Made by a program: the position numbers and the translations under genes
Assembly: GCF_001039355.2 (NCBI RefSeq)
Contig: NW_019773903.1
Coordinates: 187,315 to 251,314 of the forward strand
DNA from: Lingula anatina
Lineage: Eukaryota > Brachiopoda > Lingulata > Lingulida > Lingulidae
Reading direction: 5' to 3'
DNA: 64,000 nucleotides
Part shown: piece by piece, positions 23,306 through 36,000 of the stretch
Layout of the letters: each line of letters begins with the position of its first letter
How positions within the stretch are numbered: position 1 is the first letter of the stretch
The notes under the pieces: generated by a model
The model's database searches: none
Told to the model about the DNA's origin: nothing
Seen by the model: the letters and a program-made list of their open reading frames with translations, nothing else

Positions 23306-24267
23306 ATGGACGGGAGGAAGGGAGGATCTACTTTTTCCTGCAGCACAGCCAAATGCAGCCAGACCATGGGCACTTATATGAAGAAAGGCTAGGACTCTCG
23401 TCTTGGACTTCTCTGCTATATACTTCCTCAACCCGGGAAATGTTCCACATCCTTAGTTGAAAAAAGAGAAACGGAAGAGCTATATAGACCACATATCCTT
23501 AGTAAGAAAACATCAAGCTGAAATTACATATAAATCAAATTAAAGAGCATGACATTGATTTTCATATCACGTGAGGATTTGAAATTTTACTTCCTACACA
23601 TATGCCAATGCAGTAATTATAATATTGAATTTAATTTACTTGACCTTACTATACAGTTTTGTAAAAGACCTGACTAAATGACACAATTTAGAATATCTTT
23701 AATTTGAAATTTTATTAAGGAGGAAATTAAATAAAAATCAACGAATACTTTGAATGAAATTATTTAGCAGCACTTTAATAAAAATCAAGGAATGACTGCG
23801 ATCACTGATGACTACAACTAAAGAAATTATTTCACAAGTGTCTTTATTAAGCTGACAATTAAGTATTAATCAACAGATATCATATTTAAATTATCTCATA
23901 ATTCCCGTAATTTATACAATAGACAATTACGTAATAATCAACGAAATTTTACATTTTCCCAGAGACTACGTTAATTTCTACCCGCGCTTCCTGCGTCCAC
24001 GACTGTAGTAACCCCCCTAGCGAGACAGGAGGTGTCAGGATTCACTCCAAGAGGGGTGGAGTATTCATAAACATGCACGTGCAAATCAATTAGGCCAGGA
24101 GTCACGAGAAGACCGGAGGCGTCATACTCCGAGGTTGTAGATTCCACCTGAAGATTGGCCCCAAGTGCAGCTATTTTCCCGTCTTTAACAGCGACGTCTA
24201 AAATGTCATCGATGTTATTTGCGGGGTCTATAACCCTCCCGCCTCGAATGATCAAATCCACCTCCAT
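21320..24267 (-). CDS. Metal-dependent amidohydrolase/deacetylase (Atu3266/EF_0837-like)
   Basis: Minus-strand exons are 24267-23982 (ATG), 23451-23332, 23101-22951, 22274-22192 and 21936-21320 (TGA). Phases agree, giving 418 residues, close to bacterial homologues. The start MEVDLIIRGGRVIDPANNI is typical of dihydroorotase-fold enzymes. Metal and catalytic motifs are GLIDLHVHVYEY (HxH), GIKIRLTA (the bridging lysine position), MTHHTIS, YTHSFH and FDVGHGQGSFAW, followed by the ATPAAAVG/GSLSVGSCADITVL closing region of amidohydrolases. Bacterial relatives deacetylate small acetyl esters or amides; the animal substrate is unknown. The exon 2 donor (AAAAA|GTAGAT) is weak, but the phase and homology support it. 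The start codon is 262 bp from that of SPEN, head to head. An animal gene of this mainly bacterial family could be an old transfer, though the five introns show it is long resident. Confidence 0.88.
22275..22950. repeat. Amidohydrolase intron with near-identical repeat around a single N
   Basis: 22350-22550 and 22696-22895 carry the same A-rich sequence and the same tail (GCTCACCGACAAACAGTCCA); an N at 22695 separates them. As at the other three single N positions, this looks like two alleles placed in tandem. The reading frames here are artefacts. Confidence 0.8.
23212..23303. repeat. Compound (GT)n(GA)n microsatellite
   Basis: GT dinucleotides (about 23212-23246) followed directly by GA dinucleotides (to 23303), in an amidohydrolase intron. 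Confidence 0.96.
23452..23981. other. Amidohydrolase intron 1
   Basis: AT-rich intron of 530 bp with recurring ATAAAAATCAA(C/G)GAAT words near 23736-23790. No gene is seen. Confidence 0.7.
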
Positions 24268-24529
24268 TAAATTACGTGCAATCGTCTTGTTAATTAAATA
24301 TGTATCTTATTATTGCGTAAGCTGTATTATATTACGCCCCTTTCTCTGCACTCAAAAAGTAGGTCAGGCACCTGTATGCGTAGTGACCTTTTAAATTGGT
24401 TCATATTGCGCAGGTGACGTCATCAAATAGCTCAAGCGAAAGTAGGCCATCGTAACAGCCGAGAGATTTTAACGCAAGAAAAATGACTTGAAAAGTCACT
24501 GATATGTGGATTTTAAGCGATCCACCAAC
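24268..24529. promoter_or_regulatory. Probable bidirectional promoter of amidohydrolase and SPEN
   Basis: Only 262 bp separate the two divergent start codons. The interval contains a full palindromic CRE/ATF-type site TGACGTCA (24415-24422) and an inverted CCAAT box (ATTGG, 24395-24399). No TATA box is obvious. Promoter function is inferred from gene arrangement and these motifs. Transcription starts cannot be located from sequence. Confidence 0.65.
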
Positions 24530-24612
24530 ATGGTGCGAGAGACAAGATACCTCTGGATTGGAAATTTACCAGAGAAAGCAAGCGAGGAGCGTATAACTGA
24601 ACATTTTAAACG
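24530..24612 (+). CDS. SPEN: SPEN exon 1: first half of RRM1
   Basis: Eighty-three coding bases begin ATGGTGCGAGAGAC in a good start context (CCAACATGG). They encode the first RRM strand, RYLWIGNLP (the RNP2 region), and end in phase 2 within an arginine codon completed by exon 2. The donor is CG|GTAGGT. Confidence 0.92.
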
Positions 24613-26788
24613 GTAGGTTTTTGGAGCATTACGAAATGTGCACAGGCTCACTTCGTGCAAACGTACGGCGGCCATTATTAGCCAAACAAGAAGCGGAGCG
24701 GGTCATATTTGACCCTCGTGGATTATTGCACGATCCCAGGTTCTTTAACGATCAGAAACGGAGTTGTTTTACCCACTGAGATCTATCTAACGCCCGGTGG
24801 AAATCTACACACATATTTAAAGGTGTATACATTCCCATGGATGTATTAATTTTAGTAACGCGGTTTGAGAGAGCAACATGAGATTGATTTTTTCATTCTC
24901 GCTCTCCGTATAGCTTTTCGTCCAGCCAGGACCGCCAGCAGATGCTTGAAAACGATCGCTGATGTATGAATTCAGCGGCATTGATCTGCCATCAGTTATG
25001 CATTTTGGATGAGTAATTATATGTTTGAATAGGCGTTTGCGAACGACGTTTTATATGAGCTCGTTTTAAACCTTGCGGATGACGGGGAAATCGGACGGTT
25101 TTCCCTCCCATTTTGAACAACACTGAAACTTCATACAACATGAATATAGTATTCTTCGACGGTTTTTGTCTCTGTATACGGATTGAATTGTCCCATATGT
25201 TTGATGTAGCTACTTCCTAGTTAACTTAAGTTAATGACGCACTAAGGCCATATAACAAAATAATTAAATGCAAAATTAATCGATTTTAAACAGACTTGAC
25301 GTATGAAGGGGGTGGGAGCGTTGATGGACATTATGCAAAAGATAAGGTTTAGAATATGTTTTAATTTAAACAAGTCCAAAGGGGATGTGTCTTTGGAGTT
25401 ATCAGCTATAAAATGCAAATGTGATCAGATTTATCCAAGTCATTACGGTGAGGGGAGTGAGAAATTTGAATTTGAGAATGAGTCTGTGTCTAAGTTATAA
25501 AAAGGAGAATATGAAGTAAGGTTGGCATAGCCATTACATGGCAGACACATAAATACACCTGTATAAAACCGATGGCTCTTTACTTTAACTCCTGCACAAT
25601 CCTTGACACCAAACTTTTTGGCAAGGAGCCCAAAACCAAAGTTTATTAAATGTCAGGATGCAAAAATCTTCCGCAGGTGTAACAATATGTCTGAAATGTT
25701 TCAGCTGCTCAGTTATTCTCAGTTATAACATGAGAAAATTCGGGTCAAAAATGTTGAAGAAATTGAACACGGAAACAAGACTTGGCTTTAAATTTTTGGT
25801 AATAACAAACTGTAACATATGGGATGTTATTGTATGTATGCTAACCATTTATCTGGCTTTCCTGGCACCATATACTCAAATCAGAATGAAAGTCAACTGT
25901 TTTAACAATAGTAATATATACCACAATACTTGGAATTCTAAAAGAAGTTCAATTTATGTCAGAAGCATGTCTCACTGCAGAGGAATTTGATCACAATATT
26001 CCAATATTCCAAGGTTTTAATGTTTAAAAACATTTCAGGTTGAATACCAGCATCATATTAATTCTTAATGCCAACTTAACATTGCTCTGCAAGTTAAATA
26101 ATTTAAAAGATGTTTGGAGGGAACGAATGCTCCTGTTTGCCTTATAAAGAACTAGTCAAATAGAAACAGAACAAATCTTTGGCTAGTTAGCCTCCAAAAC
26201 CAGCATAAAGTCACTAGATCCTTATACGGGTCTTTGACTAGCTCTGCAGTCTGTCACTAATTTGTCCTCCTGCCATAGAGTTTTAAATTCTGTGTTCTAA
26301 ATATATCCACATTTGATGAGGTAGCATTTGTAAGCCAAAACTGTAAACAAAGCAGGAATACAATCATTTTAATCGTCTGTCCAAGCGAGGGGAAATTCAA
26401 TGTGTTTGCCAAATATGGCAGGAGAACGAGTTTCTTTGTGCCCAGAATGTACTGCACCTTTGCTTTGTGTTCATGTCTTGACCTCAGGCAGACTAGCTCA
26501 TAATTATCCACAGTACTGGGCACTCACACTCATATTAAATGTAACTTAAAGCAGTATGCTTAAAGGGATTTTTTGTAGGATTTTTCAAACACAAATCACA
26601 TTTTTGTTCGTTAAACAAAGTGAAACTTTTGATACTATTATCATACTTAATATCTGAATTTAGATTTATTAGCTTGATTTTGATACTCTGAGGCCTTAGC
26701 ATTTGATGGCTGCTAATTTTCTGAACTAATCTTATTTTTCACTTATTGTTTCAGTTTACAACAGAAATCCTGTTAAACTGGAAATGTG

Positions 26789-26829
<41 letters not shown>

Positions 26830-29800
26830 TGGAGAAATGATATGTCTGTTGTGGAGAAGGCAATATTATCCTATTGGTCATCCATGGCCAGGGCATTCAT
26901 ATTGAGCAATGAAAACTGGTTATATAGCAAGTGGTTAACTTCAGGGGTCATTTATAAAGGTGATGAAAGGCTTGTGCCACTGGTGCTGGGTAATGGTTAC
27001 AATACCCCGCTGTGTGTGTCTGATATTGGAGTGAAAAGGTGACATGATGGTCGTGGAAATAGAGAGATTACACTTTACAGCACTGTGAATTGTTAGGGTT
27101 CTGTGTTGGTTTGGTCATTTCACATGTATGATCTTGATGTGGTTTTACCAAATGGTGGTCATTATGGAGAATGTAAAATATATTTCTTTTATTGTAACAT
27201 ACACACACAGAGAAAAAGAGAGAGATGACATAATCATATTTTTTATGTCGGTCATTTGATAAAAGAATTGAAATTATTCCCATTTGCAACCTCTTTTCTT
27301 CTCACCTCTTTCAAAAGAGAACATGTGAAAAAATGAAGTTAAAGAAACAATTTTAAAAGCCACCCCAGGAATAACAAAAGCCCTAAACATACTTCCTGGC
27401 CGGGCCTGGCTTGTGGGAGAGTTATTATTTCAACCACAAGCTCTGTTCTTTGTCCCTCTAGATGCTAGCAGATCAGCCTTTTCAGGTGTACTGTGACTGC
27501 CACCATCACTGGAGCAGTAGGGGTATTCAATATTGTGTATGGCTATTTGAACAGGGCCATATTTATACAAGTCCCAAGACTTTGTTCAGATGGAAGTGTA
27601 TGGGAACGGTTTAACAACCAGTAGTTTGATTTCACTGTGCTGTTTAAAGAGGTCTCTCGCTGGAACTTGGAAGGGATGGAAAGAATTTGGGATGAAGATT
27701 TTGTGTCCATATTTTTAAGTTGATGATGCATCTGACAGAGGTTAAAAACTGGTTAAGACATGGTCTCGATATGTCCTTCTCAAAAAAAAAAGAGAAAAGA
27801 GAGACTGTACAGGGGACAGTGACATATTAAGCTGTGTTCTGTTGGTGACCTTTTAGAATATCACTTGTGTCAGTTAAATGTTGACTGTCATTTTATTTAA
27901 ATGTCACAAAACACACAGCTGTTTTACTTTGAACTTCACCAGAACATCCTGCACTCAGGATCTGAGAGTCACTTTGAATTTAAACGTGACATTAGTAATT
28001 TACATTCAAAAGAAGTGATGGTGATTGNAAAAAAAAAAAAAAAAAAAAAAAGAGAAGAGAGAGACTGTACAGGGGACAGTGACATATTAAGCTGTGTTCT
28101 GTTGGAGACCTTTTAGAATATCACTTGTGTCAGTTAAATGTTGACTGTCATTTTATTTAAATGTCACAAAACACACAGCTGTTTTACTTTGAACTTCACC
28201 AGAACATCCTGCACTCAGGATCTGAGAGTCACTTTGAATTCAAACGTGACATTAGTAATTTACATTCAAAAGAAGTGATGGTGATTGATGGAAATGCTTT
28301 GTCAAATTATATTAGAAAATCATCATGAGAATTTGATATTTTGCTGTTTGGGTGAATCCAGATTGGTGAAAAGAGTGAAAAACCATTTTGTCAATGGCAA
28401 GATTTATAGAAAACATGTTTTGATTGAAATCTGCATACAAGTATACATTTTTAGCTGTAGATATCTTGAAATCCATAAATTTTTGTTTCATGATGGGAAG
28501 GTTTTAAATCTCTGTCTGCAAAAATGTAACCAAAAAAGATAATATTGGCCTGTCATTGCTTGTTTTGAAAGAGAAAGAGGAAAAAGAAAATGATAATATA
28601 ACTCTGTCTTTTTCTGCCTGAGGTTGGTTTTGATTGCTAAAAGTAGGATAACGGATGCTGATTTATTCTCTATTTTTATTATTTCCACATTATGTAAACC
28701 ACAGGTTTGGCTGAAGGAAGTCGTCCACAATATATAAAACCTGGCCAGCTATCCATAGATCAGAAAGAGATAAACGGGGAAACCGCAAGCTCCAGGACCC
28801 ATCCTTTAGTTTGCTCTTAGCATACATATTAACATAATCATATATAGAACACGTGAATCAGTGAACCAGACATACAGCTTTAATGTGTAGTGCAGAGTTA
28901 TTGTATAAAAGATGTGGTAGCAGTAACACTTATCATTTTAGTCGAATGCTAAAACAGACAGTATTTGGTTGAACCAAAAAAGGTTGATTTGACTTGTTTT
29001 AGTCAAATTTAAACTATTTGGAGAAAAAAGTGACAAAGAAGTAGTGATTTGGCTAATGAAAAAAATGCTATCCCAAAAAATAACAGATTATTTTGGCACT
29101 GCTGCCATTAACATTGACTGCAACCAATTATTGACTAGATGCATAAATAATTTATATTTGCCAAGTTTGGCTTATAGAGGTAGTTACAAATTGGTTCTGA
29201 AGGAATGAATAGGGTTGTATACTGGCAGGTGAAGATGTGTGCCAGATGAAACCAGCTCCAGAGTAGAAACGTATACAAATGCTGACTCTGCACTGCATCT
29301 CTTGTATAAACTGTTGACAGACTTCACCCAGAACCTTTAAAGATGTTGGAAGGACTGAATTGAAATTAAGTAAATGTTGTTTGGTAAACAAGTCTGCTGA
29401 AAAAGAAAAAAAAAGAAGGAAAAAACAACCTATTCCCCTATTTATGGTTTATGAGAACTTCAGGAGTGTCCAAAAACCCAACCATGTCAATTTAAGATTC
29501 TAAAATACCAACAGGGGCTCATGATAAACAGACTGTGAAAAATCCCCAAATGGGCCCGTGTTGTTTGCCATTTGGGTCAGTGTAGGCTGAATAACGATGA
29601 GTCATCCCCTTCTGATATGCCACGTAGCTCACCCAGATAATAACATTGATAGCGCCACATGAAACTTGGCTCTCTGCCAGCAGATTTTGCTGCACTAGAT
29701 ATTTTGCGGCTGCAGTGCTGCATTCGTGCCCTCGCACGATAAATGTCATCAATGAAGGTTATACGGCCACGTGTATTTGGCTGATCTGGGGATCCCGGTT

Positions 29801-29993
29801 GCATGTGAACTGTTGCCAAGGCCTGAAGTTAATATGTTGGATGGGATGAAAATGAAAAACATGGCTTTCCTTTTATAGATTTTGTGGAGTTTATATCCAA
29901 TTTTGTGTTTGGCTTTTGTTTTTGATTAGATAATGAAAGAAATAAAAAATCTATGAGTAATTTGGATATCGTGCTTGCTCACTTGCCCTCTCC

Positions 29994-30039
<46 letters not shown>

Positions 30040-33000
30040 GCGAGTAAATGTAATGTACGTGTGGAGACAGAGAGATATACAGACACACACATACAGAGAG
30101 AGAGAGAGAGAGAGAGTGCATACAGAGAGAGAGAGAAGGAAGGAGAGAGGGGAGGTGTGCCAATAAGGACACTGTACATGGCACCAAGTGGCAAATTCCT
30201 ATCTCCTGATCTGAGACAAGGCTACCATTGAATTAATTATTCATTATCTCCAGCTATGTCTGTAAATCATCCACTTTTGCTATGATGAAGTTAGTGATAA
30301 GAATAGCACTCTAGGGAGGGAGGGAGAGAGGGGGGGTTGACTGAACTATGGTGGTTATAGTGTAAAGCTGCCTTTATATGCCAGGAGATAAACGGGGGGG
30401 GGGGGGGGGGGGATTTAGTGGTGGGATGCAGGGGTGGTCTTCCCTGGAGAAGGTGAGAAGAATAGCACTGATTTTAAATATTACATTTTAAGACGTTAAA
30501 CCTGGGCTGACATTACCAGAGTATTCCATCAGCGTTGCTATATTTCGACATCTCTAGGGAGGCCCTGTGTGATAAACACATCCATCTTCTTCTGACATAT
30601 TTATACACTTAATGCACCTATTGGCATTTTGCCAGAGAGTTTTCTCTGTCAGGAACCAAGCATCGGTTTCAACCGGTAGCCGTTCTGAATTGTATAATCA
30701 GGAGAGAGCGTTTTCATCAATAAAAATTGCTTTTTGCATAAAAATTGCTTTTTGCAAGTAGTCTACTGCAGATTTTGAAAAAACGAGAAGTGCCTGATGC
30801 TTGATGTTGAATAGAAGGAAAAAAATCTTAGCTTTCAGATTTTCAGAATTTGAAGCTAGAAGTCCCATCATGTAAATTTTTTCACAATTGCTTAAATTTC
30901 TCTGATGGTCCAACATATGTGGTTAATCAAATGATTATAACTTAAGTATCATTATGTTAGTTTCCGCTGTCTTGAAGTCAAAATGATCGCATTAACTGTG
31001 CTCTGTATCTGTGCCTATACAGACGTAATGGCTTGCTTATAAAGCAAATCCTTTCATAACTTCACTGCTGGCGTCTTCCTGGTCCGATTTGCTTTTCCTG
31101 CACTATTGATCTGGCTTTGCTGGTAATACGTGTGCTCATTATCGATTTGGTTTTGCCGGTAATATGTGTGCTTATTATCGATCTGGGTTTACCAGTAATA
31201 TGCAAGCGTGGGTTTCCTGTATGCAGTGGTTGAATTACAGTTATTGATCTGACGCGGAAACCAAAATGTCAGACGGTGCTTGGAAATGTGTGCTGCACTT
31301 GTGAATTACTGAGATGAAATTTCAGCTTTAAGAAAACCTGGTTGTCTAATGAGTGAAGTTGAAACAGCAACAAAAACAACAACAACTATAATAGTATTAA
31401 TAAATACAACCGTTTTCCCGTTGATTTACTGTCATAGTCAGAAAAGAGATGTTTTTTAGTTGCAGAGATTTGTATCTTTTCTTAGTTACAGTTTAAGAAT
31501 GCTCTGCATGACTATTCAATGAAAAAATAATAACCTACTTTAAATAAGGGTTATATTGGTAATGTTGTCACATTCCTCAGATCTTGTGGGGCAGTTGTCT
31601 GCATTCATATAAAAAACCTCATACATTCAAATAATCTTGGCTTTAGTTTGGATCACATTGAATAATTGATCAAAACTTCTCAGAGAAAGAAAAATCGTTT
31701 TTATTCCGAGGACAATTAATTTCCATTGAAAATAAGGCCCGTAAATGCCATTTCAAGAAATGTACCTGGCTCATAAGCCAGAGTAATAGACAGACTGACG
31801 TCATTCTGGTTTTATCTCCTTTGTGGCAGAGTGTGTCTTAGAAAGTTCACAAGCCATTGATTGCTGAAACATTCTGAGTGGGCAGAGGAGCACTAAGACT
31901 AGGTAGAACTTCGACGTTCTTTACATCATCAGAGAGATTTGTTCTGTTTGTGCTGTCCACTGAGATTTGAATTCTTAATTTTCTTTTTAGTGTACTCAGT
32001 GGGAAGTCCTCCATGCCAGTGACAGAGTTCAGTTCATCACATACGCACAAACCACTATTCAGAGAATGCATTTCATATAATGCTGGCTAATGAATATTAA
32101 TGAGACAAATACATAAAATAAAATAAATAAATTGAAGTCAGCCCAATACTTGCCACTTTTCCTAAAACCAATGCTATGACTGAAATATTTTGGTCATTTT
32201 TCTCTGCCAGATGAATACAATATATTTATTTGATGTTGGACCGGAGTTGGTCCTGAAATCAGCCAGTGTGAACACGGCCGGGGATAAAAATTATTGATCC
32301 CTTATGCCGGTAATGATTGCCAAGGTTATTAAGAGTGGAAATTAATGCCCAAGTTTGCATCTAGGTTTACAATGGAAAGAGGTTACGAGAACTTTAAATT
32401 TTGCCCACAGAAACTGCAAACACTTCAGTGATCGAAAATGTTTTGATAGATGCCGGAGTTCTTGCGGTAGAAATTCAAAGAAAGATCTCAATGAATGGTT
32501 TTGTGTATATTTTTCATGTGAAATAACCTGAATTTGAGGAAAAAATATAGGAGGTAATAAAAAAAAAAAGAAAAAAAAAAGCAAAATAACTTTGTATATA
32601 TTGCCCTTTGCCAATCATTTGGCCACATAACATGAAACAGTTCATATAGCAGAGCAATTGAATATTATCTTTGTTCAACGTATACATTATTTAACATGAG
32701 GGTTCACTAGTAGTTGTTGCTCAAGGGGGAAAAAGATACTGGTAGTAAGAGAAAATATTCACCTTGAAGTCTGATTCTCAAAAAATGAAAACTAAATAAA
32801 TGAAAATAAAAGTAGATAAAAATTTTGATTGGGAAAAGGAAAGTGTTTATTGTGTGGTTATATATTTCTTGCTATTTCAGATAAAAGTTTAAGGTCAAGT
32901 TTTCAGACTTTTTGTTGTGCCAGTGCCACCAGGTGTGAAGTGAAGATAATGATTTAAGAGGCGTCGTCTTTCTTCCTTAATGACTACAGCCTTTGTGCAT

Positions 33001-36000
33001 ACGTAGTGTTCTGACACTTTAACAAGCAAGGACTGATATTCAAATGTACAGATATTATCATTTATTGAAATAAAGAATGGTCTGTCAGAGTCGGTGATCA
33101 GATCTTGGACCTCCTTAATGCTGCCATGATTGCTATGTGATGATATGAGTTTACCATGGAGTAGAGAGATGTGAGGATTTACCTTGAATTTATCATAACT
33201 CCAGAGAGACAACATGACATCTGGTTTAACAGCATGAATAAGCATGGCATGCTTTTTGCATGATTGAAAAAAAAATTCCCCAGAAAGTACGAGGTTGACT
33301 GCTGTCCCAAGACAGTTAGGACACTACAGAGAGAAATAGTTAGGTTTTTAAAAGAGATATCTTTACATACACCCAGTTAAAATGTTAAATTACAAGTCAG
33401 TGTATACCATGAGGATTATTTTTCGAATTTATAAGTTAGATTATCAAGAGAAAAGCAGCTTTAGTACACTTTGGGGTTGTCAGTAAAATGAAATTTGTAT
33501 AAACTCTGGCTTTACACTTGCACTTCCATTGCATTTTGGAGATATCATTTAGGCACAAGCCACGAAATTTAACAAGTCATTCTTCATATATACACAGAAC
33601 ACTTGAGTGAATTTCCTTTTTATTCTGTATTGGGTGGTATTCTCCATTCTCCAAACCTACATTAAGACAGGAAAAGGGAACAAAGAACATGTGGCCCATT
33701 GGATATTGCAAGTCAAAATCCATAGTTGTTACAAAAGCAACACAAAAGGGTAGATTTTTCCACCCGCTTCGGGTCATATTCCTTTCACAATCAGATGAAA
33801 AACAAGCTGAGAAAACATTCACAGCCGTTTGATATGCTCATTGCACTGAGCGACTTCTAAAATGTATGCTTCGTCGCTCCATTGAATATTAGGGCCCTGC
33901 GTCCCTTTCCTTAATTATTGTCCAACAAAGACAAATTACTTGCGGCATGGCAGAAATCTGATCCCTATCTAATTCATAAATTCCACCTCCTTTCAGCTTC
34001 AGTGCAGTTTCCACATATGTTGCATGGCAGTAGCAATAGTGGAACAATTCATTCACTTGCTAAGCCATCTGATGTTAAACTTCTAAGTCTTGTGAAGTAA
34101 AGAAATATATATGTAAAGATGGGGTCAACTTTCAAACTCACCCTTGCTTTAAAAAAAGGATAAATTAATACATTTTCAAAGAAAGTATTCTTTTATATTT
34201 TGTCAGTTTTTCATGAATTGGAATAATAAAGATTGCTTATTTCTGTGATGTTGATTCTTTCCTTCATGAAGCTATCCATACTGTATCTCTGTGCTTTCGC
34301 ATCTCTCTGTGCTTTTACAAGATGCAAAGTACCTGAAATTAAGAACTGATCAAGTGAAGACTTGAATAATTAAAACTTGGTCCTGTGATATCTGAATATA
34401 CCCGACTTGTATCATTTTGTCTTTAATGGCGACATTTTTAACTTATTCAAATTTTCTTCCTTTCTAGGTATGGGAAGATACAGAGTGTTAAACTTCATCC
34501 CAAAAAGGAAGGAGACAGCGATTTATCAGCAACTGTTGCTTTTATGGACATAAGGTCGGCTTCCAAAGCCCACAATTCAAAAAATGAACTAGATGATAAA
34601 ACTTTGTGCACAAACTTTGCAGAGCCCACTGCTTCGGGCAGCATTGTCACCCGTACATGTGAGGTAACATCGCAGCTGCAACGAGAGGCCCCTGCAGCTT
34701 CATCAGCACCTGCAGCACGCAGTGCAACTACGACAAACACTGCGGCCCCAGAAAGGGGTCGGTTTGAGCCCGCTCACGCTGGCCGCGGCACTCCAACTGC
34801 CAAAAGAGACGGGTAAGTCACATAGTCAATACTGTCCTGGATTAGATTACTATGGAGATGGTTACCATGACTACCAGGGATTACTTTTTTAGCCTGGGTA
34901 ACCATGGTTACGAGGTTAACAACGCCACTGAGTTTGACACGAGCAAGGATTATTACTGTATCTAACAAAAATAGCACCTTTACCGCCAGTTTTGGTGTCT
35001 ATGTAACTAGCGGATTATTTTAGTGGATTATTATTAGAGCCTCAATATGGATTTACGTATTATTGTAGCCTTTCTTTCGTCTGGGGTCTTCCTGTCACTA
35101 CTGTTTGGAATATTTATCACTACATCTATTTCCAAAGTCAGACAGAGTCAGACAATAACGTTTTAGAAAATTAACTTCTGTTCTGCTAAACTCTCAGCAC
35201 TACCACTGCAACTAAATTCATTTTCAGACTTAACTTTTTCTAGAAACAGCACCACTGGGATTAACATTAACTTAAAACCACCATTTCTGGAATATACTTT
35301 GTTTTTATTTTATTTTTCGCTGCCAAATTGACAGGATTTAGATAAAAAAAACAATGATGAGAACTTTGGGATTTATGTTGTGTGACTCTAAAGAGCTTGG
35401 AAACTTATAATTTAACTGTATCTCCAACCACGTTAGCTCTGCGCAGTTTCAGCACGCATTTTGTATCCCACATGCACCACGAGACTGCACGGAGCTATAC
35501 CTACCAGATCGTACATACGTATGTGCGTGCAAACCACCCTTTGTCGTGTAGTGAATGTGTTGTCGTTTATTTAAAGTTTACATGTGGATTAAGCACCCAG
35601 CTGGCTTTATAGAGCCCCACAGTAAAATAAACCAGTCGTCCCGTTTGGATTTATGCGGTATATTTGAGAGACGCAACTTCCCTGATGTTGCACAAACGGT
35701 GATCCAGCAAAGCCAAGACATACACACCACCACCACACTAAACACTACTGTGCTTTGCAAACCAGCTCAGCACTACCTTTTGGATTTATGCATTGCTTCT
35801 AGGTAGAACCCTTGTTGCTATGGATACATGTAACTGTGGATACGTGTTACTATAGTAACAGGTTAGCAGCCTTTAAGTTGGATGTTTGATTGACTTGATG
35901 TGGATATTTAAGTGTGTAAAGCGGTCGTTTGGATTATGTCTGTTTTCTCGTGTATTACTGATCACTTCTCAGTGAGAAGTTGGATTTTTTACCCCGTTGA

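Larger units (their letters stand above)
24613..34467. other. SPEN: SPEN intron 1
   Basis: A 9.9-kb intron with no gene inside. It contains a CA repeat (26791-26827), an N-joined duplicate (27782-28286), a dispersed repeat (28926-29071), CT/GA tracts (29991-30145), G runs near 30397-30411 and a 36-bp tandem repeat (31106-31205). A GC-richer block at 29560-29830 stands out from its surroundings and may be a conserved element. Confidence 0.75.

Noticed and set aside
29951-30231. Overlapping long frames on both strands (Ser/Leu and Arg/Glu repeats)
   Set aside because: They are translations of CT/GA microsatellite tracts in SPEN intron 1.
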